From contig JAHQIW010006405.1 in assembly GCA_019055375.1 (NCBI GenBank), positions 23,417-87,416 of the forward strand: a stretch of 64,000 nt of DNA. Direction: 5' to 3'. Numbering within the stretch: position 1 is the stretch's first letter; each line of letters starts with the position of its first letter. The position numbers were made by a program, and so were the translations under genes. Positions 24,391 through 34,500 of the stretch are shown here, piece by piece. The notes under the pieces are model-generated. The model ran no database searches. It saw nothing but the letters and a program-made list of their open reading frames with translations, and was not told the origin of the DNA. This DNA is from Parelaphostrongylus tenuis (Eukaryota > Nematoda > Chromadorea > Rhabditida > Metastrongylidae).

Positions 24391-25247
24391 TGTACTGCCG
24401 TTTTTTTCCGAATGTGTGCCATTAATTCGTGGATTGATTCATGCTGTAGATTATTTGATTATTTCTTTTTCTAAACGGAACATGAGAACTGATATAGTCA
24501 AATCGACTTTCTATTGCACGCTGATTGTTTTGACGAACTGCTTTGTCGTATGGTTTGACTGTCGTATTCCGATGGTTTTCTTTCTTGTTCTAGAACCGGC
24601 CATGTCACCCCGATCGTTACGATTCTATCATGCTTGTAAGTAGGCCTCGTCGCGTTGTCGTTGTCATCGTCGTAATTCGTTGCTTTGCAGGTGTTCGCCC
24701 GATCAAGACTCAGTCGTTCAGTCGTCCAGTCGTCAACGATCAACGTAACAGCTGTGCCAATGCACAACTTTAGCTTTTCGGAAAGACACACAAGTGTTTT
24801 GACTGGGGTGCAGTGATTTTAATTGTCTTCGTTATCTGTTTTTCTTTTCCGATTTGCGTACTTTATATATGCTGAGTCCTTCGACAACATTTTTCTGGAT
24901 CATTCGTATGAAAAACGTGATGGATCGTGGCAAGTCCTCATCGAGGCCTCGCTTATCTCTCCGCAGCAATCAATCAATGATAACGTAACACGTCAATTTT
25001 CGTCTATCAAAGCGTACAAAGTTTCTTTCGTAACATTCATTTAGACGGCGATAGTAGTCGCATTCGCCATCTTGTTCTCAGTCGGACGTCAACTCGTTCG
25101 TTGCTGAGATGTGCACGAGCTCACTCGAATGTCTCCTCTCTGCAAATTCCGACATATTCTATGCAAAATTATCTTCCCATCAACTTGTTATTTGATCTCC
25201 TGTATTAATTTAAATCAATTTTACGCTGACAGATCCAGTTACATATC

Positions 25248-25505
25248 ATATTTCGGTGTGGGTGTGTATGTGTGTGGTGTGGTATGTATGTATGCGTGGT
25301 ACACACACAATACACACGCCCCACCATAAACACATACATTCACACATGACACCTACACACCTGTATACACTCACGTATACACACATACCAAACTCACACA
25401 AGTTCATATGTGCATGTATATATGTGCATGTATATATGTATATATATGCATGTAGGTGGTTGTGTATATGCTAGGTCCGCACACACCCAGACACACGAGC
25501 ACACA
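25248..25505. repeat. TG/CA and TATG microsatellite
   Basis: TGTG-rich sequence passes into CACA-rich and then TATATGTGCATG repeats. Open frames here are low-complexity by-products. Confidence 0.9.
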
Positions 25506-25724
25506 CGTGGAGAGAAGACTAGGATTCGTCTTTCTTTACTTTTTTTTTTTATAAATTCTTCATTCCCGTCGTTCCCAGCAATGGTCATAATCTCGTTTTC
25601 CAGCCGATAATCATTCTTCGGTTCATTTCAGACTGGTCGAAAGCACCAAAGAATTTTGGTTACTCTTGAGCAACATATTCACAACCAATGCTGCCATGCC
25701 TGCTTGCATTATGGCGAGTAAGAG

Positions 25725-25965
25725 GATTGGGGCGCCGTGGCCGGAGTGTGATGCTCGTCGCGACGCACGTGGAGTCGGACTGCACCACCTCAACTCTCTT
25801 CGACGGTCAACAACAATGTGCTTTGGAACTCTACAGCCAGGCTATCTTCGAGACTGCAAGTAGGCGCGCTCTGACCGGTATTCTACGACGTCTGGAAGAA
25901 GACAAAGAAACAAACAATGCTAGAATTACTGGGGCCAGCACACTGGGTTTCAGATTTTTGCATGA
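25725..25965 (+). mobile_element. tRNA-derived SINE, family B
   Basis: It begins GGGGCGCCGTGGCCGGAG, a class-II tRNA-like head with TGGCCGAGTGG as its better-preserved A-box in other copies. It continues through a body containing CGGTCAACAACAA, GAGACTGCAAGTAGG and TATTCTACG. It matches 36838-37060 (+) and 38170-38335 (-). The 94- and 65-codon frames across it are not genes. Confidence 0.7.
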
Positions 25966-28550
25966 GATATGAAATTTAGTACCTGGTCTCTGCAAATTGC
26001 ACACTGTTGGTTATACGACATGCTTCTGGGCATTTGCTAAATTGGGTTAGTTTCTTTTGACTCTTCAGTTTTACTCGAAGTCGTTTGAAGTCATAACCTT
26101 TTGCGAACAGTCAGAGGTCTTTTAATTCCTCAAGCTGTGCGCCAGCGGACGGCTACGATTGGTAGGCCCCCAATGGAAATGCGGTTGATTAGTAGTCTTG
26201 AAGAGACATTGTCCTCACTTAAGGATGAAATATTGTTGAGGAGACTTCTGTAAAGGTAATTCAAGTGTTATTGCCAATGCCTCCTAAAATCCGGCTCTAA
26301 TCATCAAGTAAGCATTTCACGAATCATATTTCCAGCTGTTATTAAACAATTTTTTCTTGCTTTATTTATGTATTTGTAGTCAAATAACATTGGAAAAACG
26401 TTACTTCAATATCTGCTTAATTCGTTGAAAGGCTTTCAAACTGCACTACTAACAAAAAAGTAAAACATTTTTCTATTGGCGCCCAATTCTTCATTTTTTG
26501 TAGGCGGTTATTTTTGGTACTATGTGATATAGTTTTCATTCTAAGCAAACTTTGTCGCTATAGAAGATTGAACAGAACTGGAGGATTCCTATAAGTTTAT
26601 TTGTAGGAGAACAAACGCCTTGTCGTCCTATGAAATCACCACTTGGCATTAGGACTTTCTGCGGAATATAGTGGCGTTTCTGCGGAATGTGCTCATGCAA
26701 TCTTTGTTTTTTTCTCGAAAGCGTCTTTTTTGCCAGACTGTTAGTAGTCATTCGACAGCTTGAGAACTGAAAATCTCAGTGCTTTCCTTGGTTTCTGGAA
26801 GGACATTCCTACCAACGTTGATGTAACGGGAAGAAGATTACGTTTTAAAACTAGGGCGCATCACCAGTGGCATAGGTTGCAACGATAAATAATGTTGATA
26901 GTTAACTATGAGCCGACATACAAAAGCACCTGTAGGACAACAGAAGAAGTCTTCTGATTATTTATATAGAGGTTCAGATTCCTGAATTATGCTGATAATC
27001 GAAAATCTTGATTGCTATGGATGAGTAGGCATCGCGCGCAATGTGCAGTATCGTTTTTTGACTAGTAATTCATTGGTTTGTAATTTTTGTGGCATGTTTA
27101 AGCCAAATATACCTTATTGAAGTCTCTTTTATAGTATTCTCATATTCTAACGTTAACTAAACCTATCTTAATGGCGATAAAAATCAAGAATTCAATAGAA
27201 AACCGTCACTTTTTTGTTTTTAACCACGCCAACGCTGCGCTGTTCGTAGCCGTCCGAATCGCCCTCCTGACGAGAACGAGAATGGCCGACGTCTCCAAAG
27301 AGTAGATGCGTTTGAGACTTTCCAAAGTTAAAAATTCTATTTTACTCTTGCTTCTCTGCTGCAGTGGGATCTTTGTTGTTGGGATTTTGATTGTTGTAGT
27401 AGATCGGCGATTCCATACGTCTTCCTTTCAAAATTCAACTTGCCCTCCTTGCGTGCAAATTTGGTTTTGTAAGGTTTTTTTTAGTGCGTAATATTAGTTA
27501 TAAATTACCTAAACTGTCAACTGTGGTGCAAAATGCATCCTTCTTTATGTTTCACTTTTCCAAGTTATTCTCACATTTGGCTTTGAGCGAAAGGATTGTT
27601 GAGATGTAGGCTGATGCTGTACTTATGACTGTTTCTTTTGAGTTCCATAAATTTGTTTGATTGTAGCATTTATACGTTTTAAAGCGGTCATTATCAGCGA
27701 CACTGGTTTGCTCGTGCTTTCCTTTCTCACGAAAGTATCATCTCTTCCACGAAACTTTTCATATCAACGTGCTTCTTGTCCGTTAGCGACTGCTCAACTA
27801 ATTGAAGCTAGAGTATTATGAGCCGTCTCTACGAGTTAGTTTGGAATTTTTTGTGCGCTTTGAAAGAAATTACAGGTAAAACGTGTGAATCTGATACTAC
27901 AAGATTTTCTCTACACGCTCATTCGTGATAATGATAGAAGTGCGCTATGCATGTCAAATCATTCACCCATCGCTTCTTACAATCAGTGGTTGCATCGTAT
28001 TCATTCTCCACGAAGCTTTACGGATAATTCACGTGTTGCTTCGGCTACTATTTGAAAATTTCTTCCTCTTTATAAATCTCGTAAAATGCTGGTAAATAAG
28101 CTTTTCTTTGCAATTGTAAAGGCAGATGAGCTAAGGCATCCAGTCATTCGATTTGATCACGAAAGAGCGCTGGAGAGAAGATCCAAGTAGTCCTTTGCTT
28201 ATCACTTTGCTTCCTGATACACCGCTTCAATAGCCCCTACGCTACCCTGTTTGCAACCTTACTGCTACGAATGGAAAAATCAGCTTGTCCACGTAAAGAT
28301 AATTTAGCATTTCTACAAGTTCTTCGCTTTAAAATTGTTTGTCATGGTAACTATAGCGAACAGTCCGTGATAGAGGTAATAACCGTGTTCACTCTCTTCA
28401 GTCGTTTCCAGATAAATGCTTTGCTCGAACAGTATTTGTATTTAGACTTTGCTTTTTCTCTAACGATTGTTGTTGTGCATGCCATGCAATCGTAATGTTC
28501 CGTATTCTCTTAATTTCACTTTTTTTTTTGCCTTTCACGACTTGATTTTT
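25966..28550. other. Region upstream of the SILK-motif gene; nothing firm
   Basis: The sequence is AT-rich without a recognisable gene. A seven-codon open frame (MADVSKE, then stop) starts at about 27283 after a CG-rich patch and could be an upstream ORF, but there is no proof that it is transcribed. The segment at 27880-28110 shares short words with AT-rich repeats at 44.8 kb. Confidence 0.4.
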
Positions 28551-28564
28551 AGGTTTCGTACCTT
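28551..28564 (+). promoter_or_regulatory. Probable spliced-leader acceptor before the SILK-motif gene
   Basis: A T-rich tract ends TTTTTAG at 28546-28552, followed by 12 nt of leader and then ATG. Nematode SL1 sites typically look like this and lie close to the start codon. Joining to a 5' UTR exon by cis-splicing cannot be excluded. Confidence 0.45.
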
Positions 28565-30786
28565 ATGTCAGAGCCGCAAAACACGCATGAAGATGCTGCT
28601 TCGGAACCTTCTACCTCGAGGTGTGGAACTACCTTTACGGTTATGCCAAACCCCATTTGATGATGATTGATGTACGATTTTATGTTGATTGATATTGTTA
28701 ACTCGTTTAGGGGTGATAGTCAAGAGCCCATCAAAGGTATATTGAAGCGACCTTCATTGAAATATGAAGATCGAAATCAGGTAGATAACTTACATTAAAA
28801 ACTATAATCTTCTCTGCGTTTATATCTGATTTCTAAACCACTCGTTTTTCTCATCTATGGAATTCTCAAAAATCCGAAATCTAGGTGAATTCGAAAATTT
28901 TCTATTTTCAAGATTGTTTCTAAAAATCTTTAATCATCAAGACCATCCATTTTGAACAATATCGATTATTTATAGAGATTAAAGACTAATACTGCCTCAT
29001 AATCACAGGTTTGCCAATTTAGATCTTAGCAAGAATTCCTCAACGGCCGTCGCCTGATCGTTTCGCTGATGAGCCGGCTACGCGAATTCCGAAACTTTCT
29101 GTAACATGGTGGGAAAAGAACGCTGGTGAGCATTTTGCTATATCAATAATTTTTGCTATCTAAGCATTGCTGCATCTAGTACTAACACTTCAAATCTGTT
29201 GCTAATAGCTATCACCTGTATCACCTGTCGTCCCGTTGATCATCGAGTGACTCGGACTGGTACTAGTAATGCTTCCACTTTCCTTATCGCATGCAAGGGT
29301 GGCTGAATGGGTCCTCTTCGCTTCAGGAAAGACGAGTGCCTAGACTGCCACGAAAAGCCTAGAAGAAATTTATGATGCTCAGCGACTCCATAGAGCGAAT
29401 AACTGTGCTTGAAAATGATTATCACTTTTGGGAGTTTCTGTCTGTCAATCACACAATGCGATGATTTAAGCCACAATCGGTGGTTCAACCGATTTGGTGT
29501 CACTCAAGCTATCTGCTGATGTGGGACGATTCCATGATGGCATATACGTCAGTCAAGAAGAAAACTGATCTTTGCATCAGTTGAACTCCGCAGTTCATAT
29601 AAGCAAGCCCCCACTCAATGGCGTAAGAATAGGCAATGAATCACAACCATGCTGTAGTGCACTTTACAGTGTATTACTTGTCTTTTGTTCAATATCGTTG
29701 GTAAGGAAGAGTATGCAGTCTTGCTTCAAATAATGGTGGATTGTTTTTTTTTAAATCTCATTCTTTTATTTCTGGAAGGGAGCGGAGAGGGTAAACTTGG
29801 TAACGTTTTTTGAAATCCACCTTGTAGTTGATGGCCACCATCAGCTTTCATGATCGTTTCCTGTCCTGTGCTAATTGCTAAGAAGATTATAAAGTAAGAC
29901 TTGAACCTTGATGTAGAAGCCTATGTCCGTGACATTCAAGTGTCCGTTATAGTCGTTGTCCGTTCTCCTTGATAGAAACATAGTCCTATATAATCGTGAA
30001 ATTTACTACCTATTGTTTGTCGTCAGCTCTGACGTGAAATAAAATCACAAGAATACTGAGACGCGTAAGAAATCACTCGGAACCTTAAGCGGGTTTCGAA
30101 CCCGCAACTATCCTTACACTCTTTTGTTATCCACTACCCCACTGAAGCCCTTGATCTGTCCTTTTCTCTACCATGTTTTAGCCCTATTGGTTCTGTCAGC
30201 ATTCACTCTGTTATCGCAGTTTATTTTCAAAGGCACAGCTCGGCACTGAATCCAGATGAGGTGAAGCTGAATCGAATCACAATGTTTCAACTCTTATTTG
30301 CTGCTTATTGTGAAAAATCTCACTTATTGCCGATCGTTGCTTTTTTGACTTACTTCATAGATTCGAGGCTGTGTCGTTTAGTGGCCATCTTCGGAGACAC
30401 GAGCGACGAAAATAATACGGACTCTGAGCATTTACTCAAGGATCTTGGCAATAAAGCCAACCGTGCTCAGGAATTAGAGCAAAGGTGAATCACAAGTGCT
30501 CAAGTTTTGTTACTAAATCTAGGACGAGCGTTCTTGTCCGCACAGAGTTGATATATTCAGGCAAACCGCCATTCTGGATTCCGAGGAGGATTCTGAAAAT
30601 GTAGTTCTTGAATCACAAGATCTTGTTGGTGAGTGTCACTGGTTGAATTATATATGGATCATATCATAATGGGTTGAGATAGGTTTAGATGAATCTCGTG
30701 ATGATTCAATGAGTGTTGCTAGTTCGACAGGCTCAGCTTCATCGAGTGTGATGGGAAGGTGGTGGAGTGGGAAAGACATAAGATAA
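28565..30786 (+). CDS. Small Ser/acidic-rich protein with a possible PP1-docking SILK motif
   Basis: Six exons give 226 residues in one unbroken frame: 28565-28620, 28711-28780, 29023-29125, 30220-30484, 30546-30628, 30683-30786. Seen: an N-terminal segment containing EPIKGILKRPSLKYED, then RIPKLSVTWWEKN, an acidic stretch GDTSDENNTDSEH, and a Ser-rich end SVASSTGSASSSVMGRWW. GILKRP fits the [GS]IL[RK] SILK motif of PP1 regulators such as inhibitor-2. SVTW is a loose RVxF-like site. A PP1 regulator is therefore inferred, not shown. Exon 4 could hide a 100-bp intron (30261-30360, GTGAAG...TTCATAG), but removing it breaks the frame, while reading through adds a hydrophobic stretch. The stop is followed by AATAAA. 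It could be an alternative short form of the downstream coiled-coil gene. Confidence 0.6.
29211..29335 (-). mobile_element. RTE retrotransposon 3'-end remnant
   Basis: On the forward strand ATCACCTG...GTCCCGTTGATCATCGAGTGACTCG matches the reversed end of the RTE copy at about 63600-63705 and the copy starting at 40634. It is a short minus-strand tail inside an intron of the SILK-motif gene. Confidence 0.65.
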
Positions 30787-30845
30787 GTCTCACTCTACGT
30801 ATTTAATAGGTCCCTATAAATTTGTATAAGTGAATCTATTAGGTA

Positions 30846-30851
30846 AATAAA
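30846..30851 (+). promoter_or_regulatory. Poly(A) signal AATAAA of the SILK-motif gene
   Basis: A perfect AATAAA lies 60 bp after the TAA at 30784-30786. It supports a transcript end here, either as a separate gene or as an alternative 3' end. Confidence 0.6.
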
Positions 30852-30943
30852 TGTGTGAAATGTATTATTCACTTCTATCTATTGGTTGTTCGATATTGGG
30901 AACGTAACCGTAACATTTCAAATTCAGATCTTATGTTGAACAT

Positions 30944-31042
30944 ACGTGTATATATATATACATATATATATGCGCGTGTAAATTGTATATATATATATAT
31001 ATGTATGTATACATATATATATATATATATGTATATATATGC
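30944..31042. repeat. (TA)n microsatellite
   Basis: TATATA runs alternate with GTATGTATACA units. It separates the SILK-motif gene from the coiled-coil gene. Confidence 0.9.
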
Positions 31043-31507
31043 CGTTCTTTAGGTAGGACATGTAGAAAAATCTCTTTGGCATTTCAGGAAATGGACGATT
31101 TTTCTTAGTTTTCGTGATCACTATGACACGATTGATCGAAAGCACAAGAGTGTAGTGTTAATAGTAGCCAGTGATAGAGTAACAGCAGGAAAGATTCTGA
31201 TATGATCTTCATATCACGTCTTCGGCTTTTTTGAATTCAGAGAAAGAAAAATAAATGTGTCTAGACGTGTAATTTTGACAGATTTTCAAAATCATCAAGA
31301 GTTTTTTGAAGGATCTGGGCATTATATTGTTGGTTTCAGGTATGTACCTCATTGTCAGAAACGTGGTTGTGGTCATAATCATAGCGACACCACCGGATAT
31401 CTCACTCCAACTCAACGACGAAATAAGGCAGAGTTTTTTTTTCACTACTATTGTAATATCGTCTTTACTATCATTGGGATTTTGCTCGACTTTCTTCATT
31501 GCTGCAG

Positions 31508-34500
31508 GAAATTAGCGACTTGAAAAACGAATTACGTGCCGCACTCAGGGAACGCGATGAAAAAGAGAGGCATCTGGAAGAATTAAGGGAGCGAATAAAA
31601 GAGGTAATTTGGTGGGTGGATTTTTCCAAAGAGCACTTGAATCGTAAAGTTGTTTTGTTTTTGTCGTTACAGGTTGAATTACTCAACATCAGGCAAGCTT
31701 CATTATCCGATAATCACCGCTTGATGATGAGAGAACGCGAAACGGCCGAAACCTTTGAACGTGAGAAAAAGCAGATCGAACGTCGTCATACTATCAGAGT
31801 GAATCAGCTAGTACACGAGACTCTTGCAGCCAGGTAAATTTTCAAGCAAGTATTTTAGAATGTTAGGAAAGAATACTGCCTTTTCACGTTTTCAGAGACG
31901 AGATAGTACGATTAACAACGAGAATCAAAGAACTGGAAAATGTCATAAACGTTCAACGAGTAGATTCGGAAACGATGACGGACGCCATGCAGGTATCAAA
32001 GTTATTGCAATACGTTCGTTCAACATCGAGAAGGAGGATTTGCGATTTTTTTACATGTTGTTTTCTTAACATATTTCGTGGTCAGAGTATTTTCAGTATG
32101 TTCCTTCTTTTTCGCAAGCTGCTATGCCACTTGATCCAGTCGATCCGAATCAGCAGAATTCCGAATCGGGTCCGAATTTTTTTCCATTTATGTTGCTTTT
32201 TCAAATTTCAAATTTTTTTCCGCTAGATAGTGGGGTTACCGCAAATTAATGGAACTATATTGGTCTATCCTTTCATCATTATTTGAGCCACCTTGTCATG
32301 TGGTCTGGTAAGGGCTCTTGCACAGCCCGATACACGTGTTTCGTCCTTACACACTCATCAGCCGGGCAGAACCCGTCGTCTGTCGATCTTTTTATAGTCA
32401 GTTCTCTCGGGAGCCCTACACTCCTTATAGAGAGTCATCGACGACGTACGCTTTACACTCTATGTCAAGTGAAACATCCACCTAACACAGAGTGTTGTGC
32501 ACTCGATTGCTCATTGGCTGGTACTTTTATCATAATTTTACCTTTATCTCGTGTGCTTTGTTTAGACCACGCTCAAAATGTAACCCAGAGTGTAAAGCGT
32601 ACGTCGTCGATAACTCTCTATAAGGAGTGTAACGCTCCCGAGAACTGACTATAAAAAGATCGACAGACGACGGGTTCTGCTCGACTGATGAGTCTGTAAG
32701 GACGAAACACGTGTCTCGGGCTGTACAAGAGCCTTTACCAGACCACATGACATGTTGGCTCAAATAATAATGAAAGAATATATTGAAATTTGAGCGTGGT
32801 CTAAACAAAGCACTCGAAATAAAGGTATATTGGTCTAGTCTAAAAGTAGTTTGAGTTAATGAAATTATCCTAATTCACCCTAACAAGCATCAAGTAATGT
32901 GTTGAGGGGCACATTGTGTAGGATTTACAGCCTTATCTCCACCACCACCGCCAACAACATCTACAATTACACCAACAGCAACATCGAATTCGTGGATACA
33001 ATCATCACCAGCTTTTAGCCCCTCCGAGCAGGTTATTTCAGTCCTTTTCCTATTTTATTAATTACATTGAAAATATGTTGTTCAGAACTCCTTACCGTCG
33101 TCTCTGGTAGCTTCACCGGTTTGTGTGGAATCTAAAGTGACTGGACAACAGTTGTACTTGAGTCAGGAAGCGCTCAATCATATACAGGCAAATTAGATTT
33201 CGTCAAGGAATTGGTCTTTCAAAACATATCAATATATTTTCAAAAAGTAACGTATACACTTGAATCCAGTGTGAACATTTCGTGTTCTCCGTTTACTCTC
33301 CCTGATTTTTATGTAATTCTTGTTGTAACCGTAGTGAAAAGGCTAGCGGTCCAGCAGGCCTCGTTTTCTGTTGGATTTAAACGAATTTCATTGTCGCTAC
33401 AGTAATTTAGGCATGCCAAAACGAGGCTTATATATGGCGGACGAAAGCAGCTCAGTTGGAGATTGTCGTCAAGGATCAACTCGCTAAGGCAAACCGTATG
33501 GAAGAGGCCCTTCGTGCAGAACTTTTGGCTGCTCGAGCTGGGCAGCTGCCATCTACGGTAAGGAACACACTGTTTTTAACTGAAAGTTGTCATTTTTTTC
33601 GTTTCAACTATATTTAGTAGGTCTCCTCCTAACTTCTAGTATCAGAGCAAAAACATTTTGAACTCTTCACCATCAGCCTGAACATATTTAATCATCTGCT
33701 TCGGTGATGGCCTCTTGATCAACTTCACGTGGACGTCCAGAGCGGAGCTGGTCGTTCAAGTTGGTGCTACCGGCGCAAAACTTAGCAAAGAACCGAAACG
33801 CCATTCGTCTGGACACAGGTCCTATGTTTTTAAAGGGGTTCTGTGCATCGCGTCCCAAATCATTTTCGTAAAGCCGCAAATTGCGATAAAGGCTTCGTTG
33901 AGCGGCCATGATGTGGCAAGTATGGACAGGTATAGTCTGAAAATAAAGCTTAGGAAACTGCACAAAGCGGTAGATCTGTTGCCTGAGAGATGGCAGAAAT
34001 GTGTTCAGGCAGATGGCGCATACTATAAATAGTGTTGTTAAGCAATTTTGATTATTTCTGATAAGAAAGTTTATTGCTCGAGGGCCGAAATTTATGAGAA
34101 GACCCAGTATTTTGCGCATCAAATAATAAACATGAAGACTAAGATGATGTTGGAGGAAAATTGTTTCGTTTATTTCTGGTTTTCTTTGGAAAGATGACTT
34201 TACGATCTATGTTTGTTCTAATGCTAAGACTTTTCATGGCATATCTAGTCTTAGTGATATGATTTTCTTCCGGCCTAGCAGACGCCATGTAAGGGATAGT
34301 AGTTTTCATAACTGGTCAAAGGATCACCAATTATTCGTCATATTGCAATTTTGAGCGCATGTGGCGCAGTGGTTAGGGGTGCCCTGCGTCGCTCTCGAGG
34401 TCACTGGTTCGATCTCGCGCTCATGGCTCACCAAGCCATCCGTCCCTCCGGGGTCAGTGAATTGGTACCGGACAGGTCTCAGACTTGTCTGGGAGGATAA

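Noticed and set aside
30085..30150. tRNA gene on the minus strand (GCGGGTTCGAAACCCGC)
   Set aside because: The T-arm is good, but no seven-base acceptor stem or proper anticodon arm can be paired. It is a tRNA-like relic at best.
31209..31523. Hydrophobic frames, including one with VRNVVVVIIIATPP, before the first golgin exon
   Set aside because: I tested this as a start exon (31282-31339 has good AG/GT borders), but every phase that joins the next exon hits a stop.
32283..32808. Similar-looking proteins on both strands ([13 protein letters not shown] and [13 protein letters not shown])
   Set aside because: They are two readings of the arms of one palindromic element.
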